Source: Homalodisca vitripennis (Eukaryota; Arthropoda; Insecta; Hemiptera; Cicadellidae). From it: DNA of 64,000 nt. Under the pieces are notes generated by a model that made no database searches, was not told where the DNA came from, and saw only the letters and a program-made list of their open reading frames with translations. Both the position numbers and the translations under genes were made by a program. Positions 55,720 to 64,000 of this stretch are shown in pieces. Numbering within the stretch: position 1 is the first letter of the stretch; every line of letters starts with the position of its first letter. Location of the stretch: positions 150,812,501 to 150,876,500 of the forward strand of contig NC_060212.1 in NCBI RefSeq assembly GCF_021130785.1. Reading direction: 5' to 3'.

Positions 55720-57335
55720 TTGTTTAACCATGAGTAAATCAGGAGAATCTAATGAATTTTCTTCAAATAGTGGTAAGGAAGATGTGTTAAAAAGTGTAAA
55801 AAGAAAAGTATAGCTAAAACAAGTATAAATTGAAGTCTAATGTAGCAAACAATAATCGACTGCATAAAGAACATTAGGCTATGTCTCTAAAAAAAGAATC
55901 AAAAAAAGGACAATGGTCAGTAAGTCATTTCAGCCTATAAAACAATGTTGCAATGAAAAATGCTATACAATTTTGAAGATAGCGATCACCATGACGGATT
56001 TTACAATGTCAATAGTAAAGAGTTACAAGACACATTAATTTCACAATGTATGACGAAGAGCGAGCAAGAAGCGTTTTTTGGAAATTAAGTAAAAAGCAGT
56101 GGAAATTAAAGTATGCAGCAAATTTCTTGTTGGTGTTCAACAAATATGAGTTAAAATAGTTAGAGTTGTTCAGAAAAAGATATTTTAAAGAGAGACATTC
56201 AAATAACAAAGAAGCAAGAAATCTTATAACAAAATTGTGTTCAAGTTTGAGAGTTAGCAACTGATCATCTAAATACTATTCCACACAGACCATCCCGTTA
56301 TTAACTAAATAAATCTATTTCTACAATCCAGATATAATTAAAAAATTCTATTTGAAGAGTTTTCAATGTTTTTCTTGGAAACAATGTGGCAGGCACTTGA
56401 CAACATGAAGTACAAGGCCTACCATACGTTTTTTCGACAGGCTACTTTTCGTACATTTACTCGTACATTACTTTTACATTTAAAAACGTCTTTTTTGAAA
56501 ATTCTAAAAAAAAACAATCTTCTGTGTTGGTTGTTAAGTTTGACTATAATCAAAATGCCCCACTTCCAAAATCACAGTAACAAAGTAGTTTTACAAGTGA
56601 TATGTTTTCAACTCTGCCACATCCACAATGATGATACATTGTATTTCTTCACATTTTTGAAGTTATGTGCTAAGAAGTGTTCTAATTCAGTTGTTTCCTT
56701 TGTATTTTATGCAATTAATAGAGAAGTCGGGGTTAAAACAAACGTAAAAAAGTTGTAATGCTACTACAGGACAAACAAGTACAACAATTAATTATGTTGA
56801 ATTAACTTGCACTCACATGCAAGGGATGTAGAAGTGATTCAACTATTTCTAGTTAGAGGCCATACATTTAGCCAGTGTGACAGAAACTTTAGTATTTTTA
56901 AATCGTATAAAAAATGTGAAGAAATATAAGTACCAGAAGTGTACCACAATAGAATAAATGAATACCGAAAAGGTCAACAGCCTTCTCAAGTTAAAGAGAG
57001 CGCTCCAGTGTATGATTAGGAAAATGGTTTGTCAGAGTTCTTTTTGAGAAGCCACAGAAAATTAGAGCCCACCAGACCAAGTGAAATATAAATCTTCAGT
57101 ACAAGTGTATGATGGTCAAATATGAGGCTCGTGGTAAAATTCAGGTCTACAAATCTTACAATCTCATGCTGCGATCAATTTAAAGTTTTAGAGACATTGC
57201 CTGAAGAAATTAAATTGGTACCTGGTACCATCAATGTTTCGGCCCACGCGGTAACGAAACACTTGCACGAGAGCCAACGGAAGCCAGACCGGGCTGGACT
57301 GGTCATAGTGGCTAAGAAAGGATGGCGATGGTAGG
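55720..57335 (+). pseudogene. Decayed coding remnant of unknown repeat family
   Basis: A reading starts MSKSGESNEFSSNSGKEDVL (about 55731) and breaks soon. Further pieces: SNVANNNRLHKEH, KSYKTH, then an open frame at 56366-56758 (MFFLETMWQALDNMKYKAYH to VVSFVFYAINREVGVK). It continues in shifted frames as GHTFSQCDRNF-like text (about 56855), ILETLPEEIKLVPG and HAVTKHLHESQ (57122-57334). The order 'GHtf..cDrnF' recalls a multicopy insect transposase-like protein, but I cannot name it. No terminal repeats found. Confidence 0.45.
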
Positions 57336-57969
57336 GGGTTGGGGAAATATTCCCACTAGAAAATTCCTTTAATTTTAACATATATAGGTTACTATTGAAA
57401 TAAAATGCTATGAATTTCACAAAAAATAAATAGAATATAAGATTTGTTGGTAAAATTTAATTGAAACCATGATATGCCTAATAAACCACAGAGATTGATA
57501 TTGCTGTAATAATCCAGCACGTAAGTTAATTTAAACATCTAAGAACTCTATTACATTTACTTTTTAGTACATTGTTATGAATAAACGCGATACTGTCTGA
57601 TATTAATCGCAGAGTGTATGAAAGGACAACGGCATACTATCAGTAACATATATTTTCAATATTTTTGATCATTAATAGGCAGGGCCGTATTCAACTTTGG
57701 CTGGCCCCTGAAAAGTGTTTGAGAAAACCGGCCTGCTTAAAGGATGTCGTATTGAAGATAACTTCAGAATTAATTTACAAATATTGTATCAAAGTAAAAT
57801 ATTTTAAACTCTATTGCATTATTAAGCTCTATTAGCTTGGCGAAAATGTTAATCTAATATAATGAATTATTCCTTTCTAACCAACAATTTCGTGAAAAAT
57901 ATTAGTCTTGGTATGTGTATTGGTACCGGACTCACTGGTGATTGGTGAATTTTAGAAGTAGATGTTCAC
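57336..57969. other. Mostly unassigned; hAT-like terminus near 57682
   Basis: CAGGGCCGTATTCAACTTTGGC at about 57681 closely resembles the hAT MITE ends at 39006/39324. No second terminus located, so it is a fragment at most. Confidence 0.45.
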
Positions 57970-58136
57970 ACGAGCTCCTCACGCCTGGAATTTAATGGGG
58001 TGATCAACCGAGGCGGAGAGAAAGAGTGGGGACAGAGCCGAGCAGTACCGATAAATCCCGAAAATTCCTGACAAACTCTGTACATGCGGCTGATAGCGAC
58101 CTCAGTTCGGAACGGTTCTGATTTCTATTATCTTAC

Positions 58137-58184
58137 GAATTAATGAGTCGTTTTATATCCGAATTAATGAGTCGTTTTATATCC
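58137..58184. repeat. 24 bp tandem dimer
   Basis: GAATTAATGAGTCGTTTTAT plus ATCC, twice in a row, inside the MULE-type element. Confidence 0.9.
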
Positions 58185-58354
58185 GAACATATCTGCAAAA
58201 CATAGAAATTATATCGAATTAATTATATTAATATAGAACTTTCTTTATAACTCCAAAGACACTTTACACGAACATATCTGCAAAATATAGAAATTATATC
58301 GAATTAATTATATTAATATTGAACTTTCTTTATAACTCCAAAGACACTTTACAA
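58185..58354. repeat. 85 bp tandem dimer
   Basis: Units start GAACATATCTGCAAAA at 58185 and 58270 and end ACTCCAAAGACACTTTACA. The two copies differ by very few bases. Confidence 0.9.
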
Positions 58355-58567
58355 AATGTGTGAAATGGTGCACAACGAATAAAATGTCATAATCTTTTTG
58401 TGCTATTGGAATATATTCAAATTAATAGGGCAAAAGCAACATAATATTATAATGTGGAGTCCTTAATTGGTAGTAAATAAATTAATAATTACACTACAAA
58501 ATCTGTAATAAGAGTTATGTAATAGCTGTAATAAACTAAGGGTATTAAAAAAGATTAAAAAAGAAAC

Positions 58568-58568
<1 letters not shown>

Positions 58569-58657
<89 letters not shown>
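58569..58657. repeat. (GT)n microsatellite
   Basis: About 44 uninterrupted TG units. It makes a false His/Thr-repeat open frame on the minus strand (58463-58864). Confidence 0.95.
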
Positions 58658-59121
58658 TACACACACCACACCACTGCTACTGTCCGATGAGACGTTCTGA
58701 AAATTATTGATTGTTAGTTCTGAGCTATTTATAATTTTGGAGGGAAGACCAGTCCAATTTGGGATGAAACGGAAGTGGCTGGATAGTTGATAAGTCAAGC
58801 CAGCGTTTCTACGCCAGGTGCAGGGTTGCAGTGTTGGTTGACTCATATCTCCTTTCTGTGGCATGTCCTTTGATATCTTATCGTATTTTCTTTTGAGAAC
58901 TTTAGTATTTGAAACACTTTGTTAAGTATTCATATTTTAGTAACCTCAAATTATTACGATCAAATTTTAACTTATAGCAATAGCAATATATTTCTCTGTC
59001 TGTTTTATAGCTACGCCACTGAATGTAACGAGGTTATTTTGTTACATTAGACTTCCTTACGTCTTTTTGGGTCTTTCGATACTCCGTTGTATTGGTTTAT
59101 TTGTATGTAGACAAGAGTAAT

Positions 59122-59208
59122 TGCCTGCCATTAATTACGTTGTAAAATCAAGGTTTAATGAAATAAATTTAATTGCGCTGAGTCCTGCAGCATTCAGCTT
59201 TAAAAATG

Positions 59209-59257
<49 letters not shown>

Positions 59258-59460
59258 GTATATATATGTTGTTGTACCAAATTACTGAAATGTGTTTAGT
59301 TCAGAGTAGAAGCTAAAAACACAGTGGTACATTTTAAGAGGCTTGTCACATTGATTGCCTGCAATAATTAAATTGTGCTGCATCCTGCAACATCCAGCTT
59401 TGAAAATGTAATTTAAATATATGTATGTTGTACTAAACTACGGAAAGGGGTTTGAAAATA
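59122..59460. repeat. Imperfect duplication with internal (AT)n
   Basis: ATTGCCTGC...GCTG(A/C)(G/A)TCCTGCA(G/A)CATTCAGCTTT-type blocks recur at about 59122-59275 and 59352-59455. The first copy contains an AT run (59210-59265). Both lie inside the MULE-type element. Confidence 0.7.
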
Positions 59461-59661
59461 CAGTGATACATTTTAATAGGTTTGCCAGGTGCTGAACTAA
59501 ATTAAATTCAGATGAGTACAGAGCGAGAACGCGCGGACTGCCTATTCCACTATTCTAATACACGGGCTATCTGTAGTTGGCAGGAGGGACCCCCTCCATC
59601 CCCACTCTTTCTCTCCGCCTCGGTTGATCACCCCATTAAATTCCAGGCGTGAGGAGCTCGT

Positions 59662-60377
59662 GATGTTCACTTCCATATTGTGTCGTCTGCTACTATGCTT
59701 ATGAATAATAATAAGTGTATGTAGTAGTGTCAAGTGTGTCTGCTTAACGCATTTGAGGTGATTTGTTCAGAATTTTGAATTGCCATAACTTTTAGCCTAA
59801 ATATTGAGTTAAATGACTGCTAAATTAAATTCATCAATTTTTTACAGGTATATGTACTTTTGTTATAGTAAAGTATGTTGTGTTGTAATATGTTGAACTA
59901 TGTAGGGTTGTTAACCTATAGATAAAAAAACTTAAAAGATAACAAATCTTAATAATATTAAAATAATAGTATGGGACAGATGTTCCATTGTGTTGACTTT
60001 AACGTTAGAACTGGCAATTGTATCACTCTATACTGTTGGTTCTATTTCAATATCAATGCAAATGCTTTTTTTATAACTATCCCATTTCATAATATTGTCA
60101 GTTCAAGAGTAAAAAATTATGTCAATTTATTCACAAATATTTGGAAAATATTACAATAACATTAATCTATTGTTAATTTCCATGTAAATAATTTGGCTTA
60201 ACAAAATTAAAAAAAAATTATTTTTGTAAGTATTCTGTTGGTCAACTCCTTAGCAATAAGTTTGATATAAAAACTGTAAATGTATAACTTATTCTAATTT
60301 TTGTGCTAACTTAATTCCAAAAATATATAGGTATCCTAACTTTTACCTCAAAACTTATTTGTTACATGGCTTAGCTG
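59662..60377. other. Unassigned AT-rich stretch
   Basis: Starts with the MULE target duplication. No gene or repeat supported. Confidence 0.4.
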
Positions 60378-61433
60378 CAGTATAATAAGCGGCCACCAAC
60401 ACAATCGGATTATGATTATTGAATGATTTGAATCATCGATATTCATGACTATCCAAACAACTGAAAGCAAATTGTTAAAATACTAAAAACAAAATGTCGG
60501 ACCAAATAACGTAATAGATATTTCAAATAAAATACGGTTTTGCTTGTTTTCAATCTTAGAAATGAACATATAAATATTAATATAATTTACAAATTAAAAT
60601 ATAATGTATAATTACAACAAAATAATAACATTTAATTAACTTATGTGTTTTCAAGGATAAACGTGACTGCTTGTGAAACGAAGAAGACACACATCAATGT
60701 TCTTGCCGCCATTAATCAATAATAAAACACTTGATTTTAATTTTATATGTATTTCCAAACATGATTTTACTTTGAATTAATTTTGAGCGAACTGAATTAA
60801 GTTTTGTGCTTTTAAAATCGTATTATGGTAAAGCTGTATTTTTATACATAAAATAAATTTGTTTGTTTGAGATTGATGTTTGAGCGGCGTAGTACTTACG
60901 ATTAGCCAATTTGAAATGGCATTTCTGCAGGTACTGATGCTGTCAAAAGTATATTCATTAATAATTAAAAGTCATTGGTTGTTTGATTTCAACTAAAATA
61001 ATAGACAATTTTTCATTATGTTCATAATACCAAATTTAGAATGTTCAAAAAAAAAGTCTTCTCAAGATCGTTTTTAAATACATCTTTTTGTTCTTACTTT
61101 TCTTTTTATTTTCATTTCTTCAATACAAACTGGACAATTCGGATTTAAAGGAGCAAGGTATTATCTTGTAACCATTTAAAACATTGCTCAGTGTTTATAA
61201 AACTATTTTGAGCAAATATCTGCATATTCATCGCCATTGTGCATATCGTCACTAGCCTTCTCCTACATACACGAAATAATAACAACAGCTGGTAATGACG
61301 TCACTAGTCTAAATAAAGAAAGCTGGCAATGATTATTTATGAATATCTATAGGTCAAATGTTGTATTCGATAGTATCGATGTTGAAAATCGATAATCATG
61401 ATCCGATTGTGTTGGTGGCCGCTTATTATACTG
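60378..61433. mobile_element. Tc1/mariner- or pogo-like MITE
   Basis: Inverted termini share CAGTATAATAAGCGGCCACC and a further 20-odd bases (AACACAATCGGAT, one mismatch). The right flank is TA (61434-61435); the left flank reads TG, one base off. 1056 bp, no transposase. A strong splice-donor-like GTAAGTACT on the minus strand (about 60898) has no exon context. Confidence 0.75.
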
Positions 61434-61639
61434 TAGCCCATGACTTTGTTTGAAAAAGTGCATGCAGTTACTGTTTTTATGAAAATGGGTTGATTTATAA
61501 AGAAATTGTATGTTTCATGAGTAAACATAATCTTATGACTGCATTATAATTATAAAAGTATGACAGTTAAAACAAAAATAAAATGAAGTACTAAATTTGA
61601 ATCCTTTCTTATTTACATATGTATAATAGCCTTTACAAA
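61434..61639. other. Unassigned spacer
   Basis: AT-rich; nothing recognised. Confidence 0.4.
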
Positions 61640-61960
61640 GTTTCAACTTTCACTCAGAGTCACTGAATTCCATCCTGCATTTGCGGCCTCCCTCTCAAAC
61701 TGGTTTGGCGTAGTGTTTGAGCAGATGGTAGGACTTAGGATGAACTCCACAATTACATCCAGGGCAAAAGAAATTGGTTTTCTTTTTTCAGTTTTTACCC
61801 TGACATACGGCTCACAACCGATAATTTGTGTTTAGGAGTTTTGCGAGTTCATTAGCAGGGCCAAGGACATCACCAGGTAGAAGAACATCTTCTCTGTCTC
61901 ACTCTCACAATTGTAAGAGAACACTTACTAGGAAATCACACCTGCTACATGTCCTGTCAG
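61640..61960 (-). pseudogene. piggyBac transposase C-terminal cysteine-rich fragment
   Basis: The minus strand reads NFFCPGCNCGVHPKSYHLLK, nearly the same as FWCPGCNCGVHPKCYHLQKH of the piggyBac at 46182-48770. PGDVLGPANELAKLL-like text lies upstream in another frame. The catalytic core is not present. Confidence 0.75.
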
Positions 61961-62456
61961 AATAAACTTAAAGATAGTCATCACTAGAAATAGGATGATC
62001 CAAAACAAGATCTCTGAGATCACATGATTGGTCTAAAGATTTCATCCATAATGAACAACTAAAACTATAACTTAATAAAACTAAACCAAAGTAATAGCAA
62101 CACTAAAACACTGTAAAATACATTATTCCACAAATACTACTGGATTCTTAACTCCATATACAAAACCCGGCACTTGTTTACAGTTTCACAACAATAACAT
62201 GGCTGACGTGTATTACTTTCACATTCCAGCTGTCTGATTAGAACCATGTTCAATATTGTATGATAATCGAAGTAAGAACAATAAATCGATACTGTAGTCT
62301 TGCTCTGCCAGAATATATCAATTAAAAATCATTTATATGACCTTAAATGCCTAAAATGTAAATAACTATACATGTCTACTTAGGCGACGAATATTCGTCA
62401 TTGCTAAATCAGTGGGACTATTGAGAACAAAAATTCTTTTCATGCCAGCTGTAGGG
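61961..62456. mobile_element. Rest of a deleted piggyBac-type element with one terminus
   Basis: TTAA at 62457-62460 follows CATGCCAGCTGTAGGG, a piggyBac-style end. A 14 bp palindrome GACGAATATTCGTC sits at 62386-62399, as in the other piggyBac ends here. The opposite terminus was not found. Linking it to the fragment at 61640 is an inference. Confidence 0.5.
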
Positions 62457-62460
62457 TTAA

Positions 62461-62872
62461 TAAGTAGCCTACACTCGTTATTCGGTTGTTTTTATCTAAT
62501 GTTTTGATTGTTTTTATAAAATGAAGATTAGATATCACAATTTATTAAAATTAACGATCTAGAGGGCACTATTTTTGGAAGAGCTTTTCATACTGGGGAC
62601 CTAAAAAACAACTACATTATTTGAAAAACAGACTTCATTTGACTTATAGTAAAAATTATATGTTATTATGATGATCAACAATAAACCACAAGAACTAACT
62701 AATTTTTGGAGCATTTGTAAATGACAATGAATATAAAAAAATCTGCAAGATAAATTGATGAAACTTCTTGTCGAACGGTTAAGAGAAGTTGAGGAGTTAC
62801 AAAGAGATTAAAAATTTTAATGTATTTTTTTTATCATCAATAAATTATAATGCTTGTTGCTTACGATTATTA
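62461..62872. other. Unassigned AT-rich stretch
   Basis: Nothing supported on either strand. Confidence 0.4.
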
Positions 62873-62874
62873 TA

Positions 62875-63792
62875 CAGAATGTTCAGTAAAGGTTTCCCAA
62901 TACTTTGGGATTTTGGTCTACACATAAAAATGAGCAAAAAAGTTCATATGAAGGTATGTCCTAAAACCTTTAGTTTTCCGTCTATCTATCAGTATGTTTT
63001 TTATAGGAAAATAATATCTTTTGAACCAGTTAAGATAAAGTTATGAAACTTAAGAATTGTATTAACCTCTGGTAGACCTTTTTGAAAATAAAATATTAAC
63101 AAAATCCTTTAACCAGTTTCAACTCTCAACTGGGACATGTTCGGTGCTCTCGGATTGTGCAACCGTATCTTTAAAATGGCCACGTTCGCTTATGCATTGA
63201 TGGATTTCGTTTGAAAAAGTACGATTGGAATTGTCATTAAATTTCAAAATAGATGCTATATTGTAAAATTTGTATAAACTATTTAAAACAGCTGATGCCT
63301 ACCAAAAGGCAAAATCTTAGTTGCTCCTGGCTTGTGCAAGCAGCCCACTTATAAAGGGATCATGCTCACTTATGCGTTGACGAATTTCTTTGAAAAAGGT
63401 ATCATTGAAATTGGTATAAAAATGATTAAATAGTTGATATCCTATGCAGTTTTTATAACTATCCCGGTTTTTTTATTATTTAATTTTAACAATTTTAAAC
63501 AGATGCCATTTTGAAACGAGTAAAAGAATTTTGTTAATATTTTATTTTTAAAAAGGTCTACAAAAGGTTAATACGACTCTCAAGTTTCATAACTTTACCT
63601 TAACTGGTTCAAAAGATATAATAACAATTTATTTTATAAATATTATTTTATTAATATTTTATAAAAAACCCATGCAGACAGATAGACGGGAAACTAAAGG
63701 ATTTAGAACAAACTTTCATATGAACTTATTTGCTTACTATTATGTGTAGAACAAAATCCTAAAGTATTAGAACACTTTTACTGAACACTCTG
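62875..63792. mobile_element. Mariner-type non-autonomous element with about 240 bp inverted ends
   Basis: TA at 62873-62874 and 63793-63794. Termini are CAGA(A/G)TGTTCAGTAAA, and homology runs inward through AGTTCATATGAA, TCTTTTGAACCAGTTAAG and TTATGAAACTT to about 63110 and 63540. The centre is the dimeric repeat also seen at 27.4 kb. The 85-codon frame at 62789-63046 lies in the left arm and is probably chance. Confidence 0.75.
63130..63500. repeat. Dimeric dispersed repeat (second copy)
   Basis: Monomers begin near 63148 and 63320. Both share the GTGCAA(C/G)... and CGCTTATGC(A/G)TTGA blocks with the dimer at 27333-27740. Confidence 0.65.
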
Positions 63793-63794
63793 TA

Positions 63795-64000
63795 TAATAT
63801 TGAAGTAGAATATATATTGAATCATTCGATAATAACAATAAACTAACGAGTGTAGGCCGCTTATTAAAGTCTCCACGTTCATTTTATAGCTTATGCTTTT
63901 CCCTAAAAAATCATAAACGAATAATAGTTATAACTTGTATTTGGTTGACTTAGAATTTCATTGTGACTGTAATAAGCAGGACAATGGGATGTAGATGAGG
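63795..64000. other. Unassigned window end
   Basis: AT-rich; nothing recognised. Confidence 0.4.

Larger units (their letters stand above)
57970..59661. mobile_element. Mutator-like (MULE-type) non-autonomous element
   Basis: 63 bp terminal inverted repeats, identical base for base, begin ACGAGCTCCTCACGCCTGGA at 57970 and run reversed to 59661. They are flanked by a perfect 9 bp direct duplication GATGTTCAC (57961-57969 and 59662-59670). Long perfect termini and a 9 bp duplication are the Mutator signature. The 1692 bp interior is tandem repeats and microsatellites with no transposase. Identity of the two ends implies recent movement. Confidence 0.85.

Noticed and set aside
58137..58354. CRISPR-like array
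   Set aside because: Only two copies of each unit, no spacers; simple tandem duplications inside a transposon.
58463..58864. 133-codon minus-strand frame with a long His/Thr run
   Set aside because: It is a translation of the (GT)n microsatellite; no flanking protein signal.

Overview
This is an AT-rich animal genomic window, almost certainly insect. The main evidence is its mobile-element content: piggyBac elements with TTAA targets, Tc1/mariner-type elements with TA targets, Merlin, hAT and Mutator-like elements, Penelope-like retroelements and Jockey/CR1-like LINEs. Introns are visible and there is no operon structure. A hemipteran-like host is plausible, but the sequence alone does not fix the species. 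I see no tRNA, rRNA or CRISPR.

Host genes are sparse. (1) A minus-strand gene of the SIAH/sina-like E3 ubiquitin ligase family is split over two visible coding exons: a RING exon (17744-17993) and a SIAH/TRAF-type terminal exon (8692-9212). Their phase-1 splice junction rebuilds a Gly codon. The 8.5 kb intron between them is mostly transposon. (2) On the minus strand at 33.4-37.2 kb there are four homologous, phase-0 micro-exons of 69-84 bp. They look like tandem duplicates of one exon of an unidentified gene and are far too short for an ORF scan.

Layout. 0-7.1 kb: end of a mariner-type element, then a minus-strand LINE (copy A) split by a Sailor-like (DD~82E) DNA transposon with exact TA target duplication, then a pogo-like MITE. 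7.3-18 kb: the SIAH-like gene, with piggyBac MITEs, a Penelope fragment carrying a DD34D mariner, and LINE copy B in its intron. 19.3-22.2 kb: LINE copy C. 24.9-26.7 kb: a Penelope-like element with RT, GIY-YIG, inverted arms and a hammerhead-like motif. 29.7-31.8 kb: a degenerate DD41D mariner with long inverted repeats. 33-37 kb: the micro-exon array, interrupted by LINE E. 38-42 kb: an old mariner broken up by a hAT MITE and a piggyBac element. 42.2-49.8 kb: a four-level nest, Penelope > Merlin > piggyBac-like > (TA-flanked MITE + second piggyBac). 49.8-52.6 kb: LINE D. 53-57 kb: a dispersed repeat split by a poly(A) retroposon, then a decayed coding remnant of unknown family. 58-59.7 kb: a Mutator-like element with perfect 63 bp terminal repeats and a 9 bp target duplication. 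60.4-63.8 kb: further inverted-repeat elements and a piggyBac fragment.

Nearly all coding capacity belongs to transposons, and every copy examined is broken by frameshifts or stops. Boundaries given to the base rest on matching terminal repeats plus target duplications. Boundaries of LINEs and Penelope copies are approximate.
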